Shown: one piece after another, positions 16,394-25,323 of the stretch
Position numbering within the stretch: the first letter of the stretch is position 1
How the letters are laid out: the number at the start of each line of letters is the position of its first letter
Made by a program: the position numbers and the translations under genes
From: Berkiella sp964496435
Lineage (GTDB): Bacteria; Pseudomonadota; Gammaproteobacteria; Berkiellales; Berkiellaceae
Direction: 5' to 3'
Length of the DNA stretch: 64,000 bases
NCBI GenBank assembly: GCA_964496435.1
Contig: CAZBZP010000016.1
Span: 1-64,000 of the forward strand
Notes under the pieces: generated by a model
What the model was told of the DNA's origin: nothing
The model's input: the letters and a program-made list of their open reading frames with translations, nothing else
The model's database searches: none

Positions 16394-18709
16394 TTAAAAT
16401 GTAGTTCCAAATGTGAAAGAAAACTTCTGGATCTTATCACCTTGATGTTCGTTTAGCGGCGTTGCCAAACTAAACACTAATGGTGCAATGGGTGACATCC
16501 AGGTTAAAGATAAACCTGTTGAGTAACGTAAGCCTGTTGGATTACGTGAAAGCAAGGGATTAACCAAGCTTGCCTTGCCATCTAAATCATATACTTGACC
16601 GCCATCGACGAACCATGCCAAACGGATAGCGCGAGTTTCAGGGCTAATAAAGTTTGGTAATACAAGGCCTGCCGTTGCTGTCGCCAAGAAGTTACCACCC
16701 GCAGGATTATTAAATGAGTCTCTGGGGCCTAAACTACTTTCTTCAAAACCACGCACGGTGCGCACACCACCTGCATAAAAGTTCTTATAAAACGGTAACA
16801 GCTCTGTCGTATCGTAACCACTGCCATAACCTAAGGTACCACCCGTGGTAAAGATAAAGCCATACATCAGGCTCTTATACCATTGGATGTTATAAGTTAA
16901 ACGATAGTACTGCAGATCTGAACCTGGTACGGAGGCCATAATACCCGCAGATTGTTGCAAGCCATTTTCAGGGAAGACATAACGATCAAAGGTATTGTGG
17001 ATCCACCCTAACGCTAAGGTTACTTCATTACTCTTATTACCATAGAGGTTAATAAAGTTAGTAATTTCTAGCGGTAAAAACATGCCTGTTTTCAATAAGG
17101 TAGATTGAAAACCATAACCAAAAGTTAATCTATCATGGGGTGACATCGGCAAACCATAGCTCACGTTGACGCCATAAGCATCTGTTGTGTAGCTGGTAAT
17201 ACTGGTTGATTTACCTAAATCGGTTTCACTATAGAATACGTTAAAGCCACGGCTTATCCCATCAATTGTATAGTAGGGATTATTATAGGCCATGCTATAG
17301 GTGGTATAAGCCTTAGAATGGTTAAAGTTGAAATCGATGCTTTTACCTGTTCCTAAGAAATTACGGTTACTGATGTTGGCATTAAAGAGCAAGCCATCCA
17401 CATCAGAATAACCTACACCACCGCCTAATTGACCAGCAGATGCTTCTTCAACAACATAAACAAGATCAACTTCATCAGTGCTTCCCGCAACTGGGCGCAG
17501 ATCTACTTTTACGTCAGTAAAAAAGCCTGTGCGGTTTAAGCGTGCTTTTGAACCTTCAATATTTTTTGTATTTACCGGCGCGCTTTCCATTTGAATGATT
17601 TCGCGGCGGATAACTTCATCTTTGGTTTTGCTATTACCTTCAATTAATACGCGTCTGACATAAATTCTATTGCCTGGCTCTACATAGAAAGTCAGCTTTA
17701 CTTTAAGCTCACCTTCTTGAATTTCTGGCACAGGATTTACTTTAGCAAAAGCATAGCCTTCTTCACCAAGCCTGTCGGTAATCGCTTTGACAATACCGGC
17801 CACTTTGGCACGTGAAAAGATCTCGCCTTCTTTTAAATCAATCAAAGGCATTAATTCTGCTTCACTCAAAATGGTGTTGCCGCCTAAGTGGAAGCTACCA
17901 AGTGAGAACTGCTCACCTTCTTCAAGGTTGATATTAATAAAGATATCTTGTTTGTCTGGCGTAATCGAAACTTGGGTCGAGATAATTCGGAAATTGAGAT
18001 AGCCTCTATCCAAATAAAAGGTGCGTAATGACTCTAAGTCTGCAGCTAATTTTTGCTTATCATACTGGTCAGAACGCGTAACCCATGAAAGGGGATGTGA
18101 AGGCGCTAGCGTAAAATTCTTTAAAAGCTCACTATTGATAAATTTGCGGTTACCTACCAGATTAATCGATTTAATCCGAGCCGCTTGACCTTCATCGATG
18201 GTGATACTGACATCAACGCGATTATGCTTTTTCTCTTCAACTTTGGTTTCAACTTTAACGCCATATTTACCATGGCTAAAGTACAAACGTTCAAGTTCAT
18301 TTCTGACTTGTTCAAGGATAGAACGGTCAAAAACATGACCTTCAGCAAGCCCCGCTGTTTTAAGCGTGTCAACAAGATTATCTTTGCTGATATCTTTGTT
18401 ACCAGATACTTCAACACTACCGATAGTTGGTCTTTCAGTAACTTTAATTACTAAAGCATTTCCATCGCGTTCTAGTTCAATATCTTGAAAGAATCCTGTT
18501 TCAAAAAGGGCTCTTAATACATCTGCCGTTCTTGCATTCTCTAACTCATCACCCACATGAACAGGAAGATAATTTAATACAGTCCCTTCCGTTATTCGCT
18601 GAAGTCCTTCAACTCTAATATCTCTAATAATAAAGGACTCGAGCGCATAAGCAGTAATTGCACATTGTGAGAGTAAGCCAGCTATTCCAATCAACCAACG
18701 ATTTTTCAT
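16394..18709 (-). CDS. bamA: Outer membrane protein assembly factor BamA
   Basis: Core of the outer-membrane beta-barrel assembly machine. Signal peptide at residues 1-22, then five POTRA domains (about 24-420; the first begins FIIRDIRVEGLQRITEGTVL), then a 16-strand barrel. The loop-6 signature VRGFEESSLGPRD is present and the C-terminus ends in Phe (FTFGTTF), the recognition signature of barrel proteins. 771 residues, slightly shorter than E. coli (810). Unlike the standard order, rseP is not immediately upstream: an RRM gene and a structured element lie between. Confidence 0.97.
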   Translation of the reverse strand: MKNRWLIGIAGLLSQCAITAYALESFIIRDIRVEGLQRITEGTVLNYLPVHVGDELENARTADVLRALFETGFFQDIELERDGNALVIKVTERPTIGSVEVSGNKDISKDNLVDTLKTAGLAEGHVFDRSILEQVRNELERLYFSHGKYGVKVETKVEEKKHNRVDVSITIDEGQAARIKSINLVGNRKFINSELLKNFTLAPSHPLSWVTRSDQYDKQKLAADLESLRTFYLDRGYLNFRIISTQVSITPDKQDIFININLEEGEQFSLGSFHLGGNTILSEAELMPLIDLKEGEIFSRAKVAGIVKAITDRLGEEGYAFAKVNPVPEIQEGELKVKLTFYVEPGNRIYVRRVLIEGNSKTKDEVIRREIIQMESAPVNTKNIEGSKARLNRTGFFTDVKVDLRPVAGSTDEVDLVYVVEEASAGQLGGGVGYSDVDGLLFNANISNRNFLGTGKSIDFNFNHSKAYTTYSMAYNNPYYTIDGISRGFNVFYSETDLGKSTSITSYTTDAYGVNVSYGLPMSPHDRLTFGYGFQSTLLKTGMFLPLEITNFINLYGNKSNEVTLALGWIHNTFDRYVFPENGLQQSAGIMASVPGSDLQYYRLTYNIQWYKSLMYGFIFTTGGTLGYGSGYDTTELLPFYKNFYAGGVRTVRGFEESSLGPRDSFNNPAGGNFLATATAGLVLPNFISPETRAIRLAWFVDGGQVYDLDGKASLVNPLLSRNPTGLRYSTGLSLTWMSPIAPLVFSLATPLNEHQGDKIQKFSFTFGTTF

Positions 18710-18891
18710 GTTTACAATTTTTACTTATTTATAGTACTTATTTTTATAGATGCTTTTTTTTCGCATGTAGCGGCGCAGCCGCCATACTAACACAGGTCAA
18801 AAGAAATAGAAGCAGGATGAGAAAAGAAGCAAGAAATTTAGGAATTTAAGCAAAGAAGTTAAACTGTGGTTGAATAACTAAATGAAGGTCT

Positions 18892-18907
18892 TGCTTATAT
18901 AAAAGGG
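18892..18907 (+). promoter_or_regulatory. Candidate extended -10 promoter for the structured RNA
   Basis: TGC followed by TTATAT (18892-18900) forms an extended -10, with a possible -35 TTGAAT at 18870-18875 (19-base spacer, longer than ideal). Transcription would begin about 18905-18907, just before the first structured segment. Weak evidence alone. Confidence 0.3.
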
Positions 18908-19078
18908 CCAAGAGACAGGATATTAAGGCCATCTGGCTAAGTGCCACATCTCGGGCGGACACCCCCACCCAAGCAACGCCAAGGCATCCAGGACGAGTGA
19001 ACTCTGGCGCCCCTTACAAGATTCAGACTGGCCTTAATACCGCCCAAAAAGAAAAGGGGCCCTAAGGCCCCTTTTCTT
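18905..19078 (+). ncRNA. Candidate structured small RNA with intrinsic terminator
   Basis: There is no coding potential here, but folding potential is strong. GGATATTAAGGCC (18918-18930) pairs with GGCCTTAATACC (19030-19041) apart from one bulge, closing a GC-rich domain of about 100 nt. A perfect 13-bp terminator hairpin follows directly (19049-19078). Length (about 175 nt), a possible upstream promoter and the terminator suggest a stand-alone plus-strand RNA convergent with the RRM gene. I compared it by eye with 6S, 4.5S, tmRNA and RNase P RNA and saw none of their conserved blocks. GGA triplets occur (acaggata, gcggac, ccaggac), so a CsrA-binding RNA is possible but unproven. A minus-strand leader of bamA is the alternative. 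Confidence 0.45.
19049..19078. terminator. Perfect 13-bp bidirectional terminator
   Basis: AAGAAAAGGGGCC (19049-19061) and GGCCCCTTTTCTT (19066-19078) are exact complements around a 4-base loop. T-rich flanks occur on both strands. It would end the minus-strand RRM transcript (stop at 19104) and any plus-strand transcript from about 18905. Confidence 0.85.
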
Positions 19079-19103
19079 ATAGAGAATTCACGCTACTAAG
19101 TGA

Positions 19104-19406
19104 CTACCAGCGTGATTCACCTCTACGGCCACCGCCTGCACCGCCGCCACTACCGGTAGCTTTGCGCTCAAGCGCAAATTTAACAACTACCTTACGACCA
19201 CCAATCTCTTGACCATCCAGCTTCAAAGCGGATTCAGCGCTTTTAGCATCGGCAAAAGTGATGAACGCGAAGCCACGTGGACGACCAGTTACGCGGTCTT
19301 TGGGGAAAGCAACATCAGTTATTTCACCAAATTCAACGAATGATTGACGTAGAGCGGCTTCATCTAGAGAGTAGCTTAGATTGCCAACATAAATTTTGTT
19401 TTGCAT
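19104..19406 (-). CDS. Single-RRM RNA-binding protein with Gly/Arg tail
   Basis: A 100-residue RNA-binding protein. One RRM domain spans about residues 3-78, with RNP2 IYVGNL at 5-10 and RNP1 RGFAFITF at 44-51, including the aromatic RNA-stacking residues. The tail (82-100) is Gly-rich with Arg, as in cyanobacterial and proteobacterial cold-inducible RRM proteins. It sits between rseP and bamA, interrupting the usual essential cluster, and has its own terminator. About 200 bases upstream are non-coding, compatible with a long regulatory 5' leader. Likely an RNA chaperone or post-transcriptional regulator; the target is unknown. Confidence 0.93.
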   Translation of the reverse strand: MQNKIYVGNLSYSLDEAALRQSFVEFGEITDVAFPKDRVTGRPRGFAFITFADAKSAESALKLDGQEIGGRKVVVKFALERKATGSGGGAGGGRRGESRW

Positions 19407-19735
19407 AGAAAATTTCCAAAAAATACATAAAGTTAAGACGATGCTAAAAAGACGAATGGACCTAAATCTGACACTGAAATGTAGGAGCTAACGTCACTTA
19501 GCAAAGCCATTATAACGCAGTCATTCAAAGATTGATAACAATTACAACAGCAAAAGACTGACGTTTAGAAATAAACGACCAAAGGTCCGCTTTATTTTAA
19601 GTAATTATGCTCAAACCAATTTCAATTTAGGCTAGGAGGCGAGTAAACGAAGCCCCAGGCGTGCACGTCTGAGTGCATAACTGGGGTGAGTGAGTGAAGC
19701 CAACAACGCATAAATTGAAATTGGGAAGAGCATGG
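19407..19735. other. Intergenic region rseP-RRM, non-coding
   Basis: No gene visible. The part nearest the RRM gene is probably its promoter and leader. The distal part contains a 109-bp palindromic element (19616-19724), listed separately. Confidence 0.5.
19616..19724. repeat. 109-bp palindromic element with perfect 14-bp ends
   Basis: CCAATTTCAATTTA (19616-19629) and TAAATTGAAATTGG (19711-19724) are exact inverted repeats. A nested pair, CCCCAG and CTGGGG, lies inside around an interior with gtgcac/gtgcat. No ORF is inside. The structure resembles a small MITE-like or REP-like intergenic element, lying just beyond the end of rseP. Confidence 0.65.
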
Positions 19736-21094
19736 TTATAACAAACGAATGACGTCATTGTAGAAGGCTATCGCCATCAAGAAGATAAGCAACATAAGGC
19801 CTATTTTAAAGCCTACAACTTGCACTCTATCTGAAACCGGACGCCTTGTTATAATTTCAATGCAATAAAATAATAAATGTCCGCCATCTAAAATAGGAAT
19901 GGGAAGCAAATTAAGTACGCCAAGACTGATACTAATAAGGGCTAGAAAACTTAAATAATACTGAAAACCAACAACGATAGTCGCTCCCGCACCTTGTGCA
20001 ATTGTAATAGGGCCACTTAAGGTGTGTAAGCCAATATCCCCTGATATCATTTTGCCAATAATTTTGAAGCTGATTGCAATATAATCCCTTGTTTTTTGTA
20101 TTGCAGCAATAAAGGCATTAAGGGGATCTAAGCGCTCTTTGCGCAGCATGGTATCGGGTAATTTTTCTGTTTTAACGACCAAGCCAACGAAACCCGCAAT
20201 TTCACCATTGGTAATTTCTTTGGCGCGCGGTGTCATAACAACATCTAATTCTTTGCCATCGCGTAATATGGTTACTTTAAGCGCTTGGCCAATATGGTGT
20301 GTAGTAATATCTGTAAATTCTTTCCATTGATTGATAGGCTTATCATCGACTGCCAAAATGACATCTTGTGGTTTAATACCAGCACGCATGGCAGGTTCAT
20401 CAATAAGCACTTCATTAATCCGCGGATAAATGGGAAGCTCATAAGGAACTATTCCCAAGCCATGGAGTAAATCTGGCCTATCCCCTTTTAGCTCCCATTC
20501 ATTTAAATGCAGAAAATGGGTTTTAACGATGCCACTTTTTTCCTTAGTCTCAATCTCAAGTTCATTTTTATCGCCAATACGCACCATCAATTGTTTGATA
20601 ACTTGTTGCCAAGTCGGTGTAACTTGATGATCCACACTGACTATTTCTTCACCTGGCATTAACCCTGCTCGCATGGCAATGGAATTGGGCTTCACTTCCC
20701 CAATCAAGGGAATAGTACCGGCAATGCCAATCATGAACATGAACCAATAAGCCAAAACCGCAAAAATAAAATTAAATAAAGGGCCGGCTACAACAATAGC
20801 AAAACGAGCGTAAACTGATTTTTTATTAAAAGCATAGGGGAGAAATTCTTTGGCTACAGGGCCTTCACGCTCATCCACCATTTTGACATAGCCGCCAAGC
20901 GGGATTGCGGCAATAACATATTCGGTGCCCAGCTTATCTTGCCAGCGCAATAGCGGTTTCCCAAAGCCTACCGAAAAGCGTAAAACTTTGACGCCTAATC
21001 TTCTGGCAACCCAGAAGTGACCAAACTCATGGAAAGTAACTAATATCCCAATGGCAATAATAAAGGCGAGGGCTGATATAAAAAAGTTATGCAT
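19736..21094 (-). CDS. rseP: Site-2 intramembrane zinc metalloprotease RseP
   Basis: Inner-membrane protease that releases sigma factors by cleaving anti-sigma factors, and clears signal-peptide remnants. The zinc motif HEFGH is near residue 22-26, two PDZ domains follow (about 120-300; AGLMPGEEIVSVD, AGIKPQDVILAVDD) and the second metal motif NLLPIPILDGGH lies near 400. Four membrane segments. I prefer the ATG at 21094, with GGGAA nine bases upstream; GTG at 21103 is an alternative. The start overlaps the dxr stop by 8 bp. Confidence 0.96.
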   Translation of the reverse strand: MHNFFISALAFIIAIGILVTFHEFGHFWVARRLGVKVLRFSVGFGKPLLRWQDKLGTEYVIAAIPLGGYVKMVDEREGPVAKEFLPYAFNKKSVYARFAIVVAGPLFNFIFAVLAYWFMFMIGIAGTIPLIGEVKPNSIAMRAGLMPGEEIVSVDHQVTPTWQQVIKQLMVRIGDKNELEIETKEKSGIVKTHFLHLNEWELKGDRPDLLHGLGIVPYELPIYPRINEVLIDEPAMRAGIKPQDVILAVDDKPINQWKEFTDITTHHIGQALKVTILRDGKELDVVMTPRAKEITNGEIAGFVGLVVKTEKLPDTMLRKERLDPLNAFIAAIQKTRDYIAISFKIIGKMISGDIGLHTLSGPITIAQGAGATIVVGFQYYLSFLALISISLGVLNLLPIPILDGGHLLFYCIEIITRRPVSDRVQVVGFKIGLMLLIFLMAIAFYNDVIRLL

Positions 21095-22316
21095 GAACTG
21101 CACTTCCCAAGGTTAAGCCTTGCTCACATTGTTCAACTAAAGTTAAACAATAATCTCTTGCTGCTTTATCTGCTTGTAAAATTTCAATCAAAGACGCTGC
21201 TGGCATGCTAGCTAATTGTCTTAATACTTTTTCATTTAAAAGCGGAATATCGGTAAACCGTATTCTGCCTTCTAAAAAGGCATCCACAGCAACTTCATTA
21301 CTTGCATTCAACACACAAGGCGCAGCTTGTCCTAATATTAAAGCCTCATAAGCCAAGGCCAAACAACGGAACTTTGCCAAATCTGGCTCATAAAAGTTTA
21401 ATTGCGCTACTTCTGTTAAGGATAAGCGTTTAGCACCAGATACCATCCTTTTTGGCCAAGACAAACAATAAGCGATAGGCACTCGCATGTCAGGCACACC
21501 TAATTGCGCTAAGACGGAACCATCATCGTATTCCACTAATGAATGAATAATACTTTGAGGATGGATAATGACTTCTAGTTCATTGGCTTGGAAATTGAAA
21601 AGCTTACTTGCTTCAATCAGCTCAAGCCCTTTGTTCATTAAGGTGGCACAATCTACCGTAATTTTTTTGCCCATAACCCAGTTCGGGTGCTTACAAGCCA
21701 TTTGAGGTGTCACTTTGGCTAAGGCATCTGCAGGGGTATTTAAAAAGGGACCGCCAGAGGCTGTCAGAATAAGACGATGTACGCCTTGCGGCCTTGTTCC
21801 CGTCTTATAGTTATCAGGCATGCACTGAAAAAGCGCATTATGTTCGCTATCTATCGGAAGCAGTGTTGCCCCTGATTTTCGCGCCATATCCAGGAGAAGA
21901 TCCCCCGCCATGACCAAGGGTTCTTTATTAGCAATAAGCACATGTTTGCCTGCTTGAACAGCGCATAATGTGGACATTAAGCCCGCACTACCAACAATAG
22001 CACAAACAACTTTGGTCACGTCTTTATGCTCAGCAATAAAAGCCAAACCTGCTTGACCACTGAGTACTTGCGTAGTCAATTTTGCTGATTGAATTAATTC
22101 TGCTAATTGTTTTGCGCGTTTTACATCCACCATCACTGCATATGCGGGTTTAAAACGTAAGCATTGATCATACAAAGCTTCAACATTTTGATTCGCACTC
22201 AGGGCAAACACCTGATATTTATCAGCATGTTGGCTTATGACATTCAGCGTATTAATGCCTATTGATCCTGTTGCCCCTAGGATGCTCACACCACAACGAA
22301 GGGATGATGTCGTCAT
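21087..22316 (-). CDS. dxr: 1-deoxy-D-xylulose 5-phosphate reductoisomerase
   Basis: Second enzyme of the MEP isoprenoid pathway, supplying isoprenoid precursors for UppS next door. The NADPH-binding motif ILGATGSIG is at the start, the metal/substrate motif LLPIDSEHNALFQC in the middle, then MNKGLELIEA and HPQSIIHSLVEY. 409 residues. The ATG at 22316 overlaps the cdsA stop (ATGA) and has GGGTGA upstream, so I prefer it to the in-frame start at 22328. In E. coli dxr precedes uppS; here it lies between cdsA and rseP. Confidence 0.96.
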   Translation of the reverse strand: MTTSSLRCGVSILGATGSIGINTLNVISQHADKYQVFALSANQNVEALYDQCLRFKPAYAVMVDVKRAKQLAELIQSAKLTTQVLSGQAGLAFIAEHKDVTKVVCAIVGSAGLMSTLCAVQAGKHVLIANKEPLVMAGDLLLDMARKSGATLLPIDSEHNALFQCMPDNYKTGTRPQGVHRLILTASGGPFLNTPADALAKVTPQMACKHPNWVMGKKITVDCATLMNKGLELIEASKLFNFQANELEVIIHPQSIIHSLVEYDDGSVLAQLGVPDMRVPIAYCLSWPKRMVSGAKRLSLTEVAQLNFYEPDLAKFRCLALAYEALILGQAAPCVLNASNEVAVDAFLEGRIRFTDIPLLNEKVLRQLASMPAASLIEILQADKAARDYCLTLVEQCEQGLTLGSAVHA

Positions 22317-23289
22317 TTTGTCACCCAAACGATAGCAAGCGTGTAGAAAGGTAAAGCAGCCAATAAACTATCGATGCGATCTAATATACCACCATGGCCA
22401 GGCAATAACCGACCGCTATCTTTTACGCCAGCCAAACGCTTAACCCAGCTTTCAAAGAGATCGCCCAAAACACATAAAAGTAGTGTGATGTAGGCAATAC
22501 TTATCCAAGCAGAAAATGGCATTAAGTGACCTTTGGCAAAAGATTGCGTTTTCAAAGCTAAAAAAATCATCATGGCACAAAAAAGTGTGCCTACTAAACC
22601 ACCCCAAAAACCAGCAAGTGTTTTCTTTGGGCTAATCTGGGGCGCAAGTGGCGTTTTGCCCCACTTTCTGCCCATGAAATAGGCAAAAGTATCGGCACCC
22701 CATACTAATGAGAATAATAAAATGATCCACAAAGGGCCTAAAGTGAGTTTTTGCAGCGAGCATAAGGCAAATGCCCCACTTGATAAAACGATAAGGCCTA
22801 TAAGCGCTTTTATCCCTTCTGATTGTAAAAGAAGCGGTACCGTGGCTTTATAGTTTAATATCCAATAGGCTGCCAAACACCAAAATAAAGCACCGGCTAA
22901 CAGTACACTAGGACAGTCAATGAGGATTAAGCAAGCGCTTAGCACTGTAGATAGGCCGATAAAAAGTCCGCGCTTTAGCGTAGATTTAAAATTGCATAAA
23001 CCTGCCCATTCATCAGCCCCAAGCGCAAATAACAAAAGGGTAACAACTGAAAAGGCCANNNNNNNNNNNNNNNNNNNNNNNNNNNNNNNNNNNNNNNNNN
23101 NNNNNNNNNNNNNNNNNNNNNNNNNNNNNNNNNNNNNNNNNNNNNNNNNNNNNNNNNNGCCCATTCATCAGCCCCAAGCGCAAATAACAAAAGGGTAACA
23201 ACTGAAAAGGCCAAAGGTTTTAATGCGATAACCCCCCAGAGTACCAAAGGGATGAGGATCAATGCTGTTATAACGCGGTATATAAGCAT
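22313..23289 (-). CDS. cdsA: Phosphatidate cytidylyltransferase (split by an assembly gap)
   Basis: Makes CDP-diacylglycerol from phosphatidate and CTP at the inner membrane. The C-terminal signature GVKDSGRLLPGHGGILDRIDSL is intact, with about eight hydrophobic segments before it. The 100-N gap at 23059-23158 and the duplicated 55 bp around it break the reading frame. Removing one repeat copy plus the Ns (155 bp) joins the two halves in one frame, giving an ordinary 273-residue protein that starts MLIYRVITALILIPLVLWG at 23289. The apparent frameshift is therefore an assembly effect. It ends in an ATGA overlap with dxr and begins 3 bp after uppS. Confidence 0.93.
23004..23213. other. Assembly gap (100 N) flanked by identical 55-bp repeats inside cdsA
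   Basis: Ns run from 23059 to 23158. The 55 bases at 23004-23058 recur exactly at 23159-23213. Collapsing them restores the cdsA frame, which argues strongly that the duplication is not biological. Confidence 0.9.
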
Positions 23290-23291
23290 AC

Positions 23292-24035
23292 TTATACCAA
23301 TTGCTCCCCTGTTAATCCAAAGCGTCTTTCTCGCAGAGAATAATCCCTCAAGGCAAGCTCAAATTCTACTTTATTAAAATCGGGCCATAGCGTCGGCGTA
23401 AAATAGAGCTCCGTGTAAGCAAGCTCCCATAGGATAAAATTGCTGATGCGTTGAACCCCGCCGGTGCGTATAAATAAATCTGGTTCTGGAACACCAGCCA
23501 GTGACAGGGCCTTGCTAAGCATTTCTTCGCTTACGTTAAGCGGCTTTTGCGCCGTGCTCAGGATATTTTGCATTGCGTTAAGTAAATCCCAGCGCCCGCT
23601 ATAATTAACGGCCAAATTCAATAACAATCCTGTATTATGCTCCGTGCGCTTTTCAGCTTCGGTTAAAGCATTAAGTAATGATGCTTGAAAAACACTTCTA
23701 TCACCAATGACACGAAGTTTAATATTATTTTCGTGCAGCCGATTAATTTCTCTTCGTAATACTAAGTAAAAGAGCCGAAATAAATTACGCACTTCTTTAA
23801 CTGGGCGCTTCCAATTTTCTACGCCAAAGGCAAAAAGGGTGAGTACTTTTATTTCTTTTTCTTGGCAGGCTGAGATGATTTCTCGCACTGTTTCGACACC
23901 GCGTTGGTGCCCCTTGGTACGACTCATGTTTCTCTGTTTTGCCCAACGACCATTGCCATCCATGATGATGGCAATGTGCGCAGGCAAATTATTAGAATGC
24001 GCTTTCACACCGGGATGCGTTGCATAATTAAACAA
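23292..24035 (-). CDS. uppS: Undecaprenyl diphosphate synthase
   Basis: cis-Prenyltransferase making the C55 lipid carrier for peptidoglycan and O-antigen. HIAIIMDGNGRWAKQR carries the catalytic Asp, and FAFGVENWKRP and DLFIRTGGVQRISNFILWE are the other signature blocks. 247 residues is typical. The longest frame uses a TTG start (24035) with GGAG about 11 bases upstream. A GTG at 24008 would give a shorter N-terminus but lacks a binding site. It lies between frr and cdsA. Confidence 0.96.
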   Translation of the reverse strand: MFNYATHPGVKAHSNNLPAHIAIIMDGNGRWAKQRNMSRTKGHQRGVETVREIISACQEKEIKVLTLFAFGVENWKRPVKEVRNLFRLFYLVLRREINRLHENNIKLRVIGDRSVFQASLLNALTEAEKRTEHNTGLLLNLAVNYSGRWDLLNAMQNILSTAQKPLNVSEEMLSKALSLAGVPEPDLFIRTGGVQRISNFILWELAYTELYFTPTLWPDFNKVEFELALRDYSLRERRFGLTGEQLV

Positions 24036-24040
24036 GAAGC

Positions 24041-24598
24041 TTAAATCTCCAATAAGTCTTTTTCTCGTTTAGCCAACATCTCATCAATCTGATGGATATA
24101 ACTATCCGTTAATTTTTGCATGGCATCTTCGGCTTTGCGGCTTTCGTCTTCACCGATGGTTTTGGCTTTCAGCAAATCTTTAATATGCTGATTTGAATCA
24201 CGGCGAATATTACGTATAGCCACTTTTGAGTTTTCACATTCGGCTTTTACTTTTTTGATCAATTCGCGTCTACGTTCTTCACTTAAAGGTGGCAAAGGTA
24301 CACGAATAACATCACCAGATGTTGCTGGATTTAAACCAAGATCGCCTGCACGAATGGCTTTTTCAATTTCTGGTACAATGCGCTTCTCAAATGGTTTGAC
24401 GGTAAGCATTAACGGTCCTTCCACCCCAATAGTTGCAACCTGGGTTAAAGGCGTTGCGTTACCATAGTAAGGCACCATAATGCCATCCAATAGACTTGGA
24501 TGTGCACGACCAGCTCTTAGCTTCGCTAAATCATCTTCTAAAGATTTGATGCTCTTGTTCATCTTATCTTTAGCTGTTTTTTGAATATCGTTAATCAT
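24041..24598 (-). CDS. frr: Ribosome recycling factor
   Basis: Splits post-termination ribosomes together with EF-G. The 185-residue product matches the family length. The two-domain pattern is clear: a long three-helix bundle (begins DIQKTAKDKMNKSIKSLEDDLAKLRAGRAHPSLLD) with the inserted beta domain around 30-105. The ATG has a strong GGGGGGAG binding site and overlaps the pyrH stop by 4 bp, indicating coupled translation. Confidence 0.98.
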   Translation of the reverse strand: MINDIQKTAKDKMNKSIKSLEDDLAKLRAGRAHPSLLDGIMVPYYGNATPLTQVATIGVEGPLMLTVKPFEKRIVPEIEKAIRAGDLGLNPATSGDVIRVPLPPLSEERRRELIKKVKAECENSKVAIRNIRRDSNQHIKDLLKAKTIGEDESRKAEDAMQKLTDSYIHQIDEMLAKREKDLLEI

Positions 24599-25323
24599 TC
24601 TCCCCCCTTTTCTACTAAGGTGCCTTCATTTTCACCTTTAAGGATCTGGTATAGAACATTCGGTTTGTTAATGTTGAATACCCGTATGGGCATATTATGA
24701 TCACGGCACTGGCAAAATGCGGTTAAATCCATGACGCCCAACTCATGCTCAAGCGCTTTTGCAAAAGTAATTTTTTCATATAGTTTTGCTTGCGGATTGG
24801 TAGCCGGATCAGCTGAGTAAACGCCGTCTACATTGGTTGCTTTTAAAAGCACGTTAGCTTCTATTTCAATCGCACGCAAACTGGCTGCTGAGTCGGTGGT
24901 AACCAAAGGATTGCCCGTGCCCGCAGCAAAGATAACTACTCGTTTTCTTTGCAAATGATGCATTGCTTTTCGTCTGTCGTAGTGATCGACAAAGCCACTC
25001 ATGGGAATTGCTGACATAATACGCGTTGCAAGCCCAGCCCTTTCTAAGGCGTCACGCATTGCAATAGCATTCATGACCGTTGCAAGCATGCCCATTTGAT
25101 CGCCAGATATACGACCTAAACCTGCTTTAGAGAGGGACTTACCACGAAATAAGTTACCCCCACCAATCACCATGCCAACTTCAACGCCCATGCTGATTAA
25201 TTCACCAACTTCTTTGGCGATGCGATCAAGCACTTTAGGATCTATCCCAAAGTGCTCATCACCCATTAATGCCTCGCCACTGAGTTTTAATAAGATACGT
25301 TTGTAAACGGGTGCTACTGACAT
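24595..25323 (-). CDS. pyrH: Uridylate kinase
   Basis: Bacterial UMP kinase (amino acid kinase fold) making UDP. KLSGEALMG near the start binds phosphate, VIGGGNLFRG and the conserved TNVDGVYSADP block follow. 242 residues is standard. The start overlaps the tsf stop by one base (TAATG) and its stop overlaps frr, so tsf-pyrH-frr is a tightly coupled unit, as in most proteobacteria. Confidence 0.98.
   Translation of the reverse strand: MSVAPVYKRILLKLSGEALMGDEHFGIDPKVLDRIAKEVGELISMGVEVGMVIGGGNLFRGKSLSKAGLGRISGDQMGMLATVMNAIAMRDALERAGLATRIMSAIPMSGFVDHYDRRKAMHHLQRKRVVIFAAGTGNPLVTTDSAASLRAIEIEANVLLKATNVDGVYSADPATNPQAKLYEKITFAKALEHELGVMDLTAFCQCRDHNMPIRVFNINKPNVLYQILKGENEGTLVEKGGE

Noticed and set aside
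18905..19078. 6S, 4.5S, tmRNA or RNase P RNA
   Set aside because: None of the conserved blocks of these RNAs (for example the GGAAGCAGCC loop of 4.5S or the tmRNA ACCA-ended acceptor arm) can be seen on either strand.
22920..23289. Frames running through the N gap in cdsA
   Set aside because: The Ns hide stops, and the flanking 55-bp duplication is an assembly effect. One intact cdsA explains the region.
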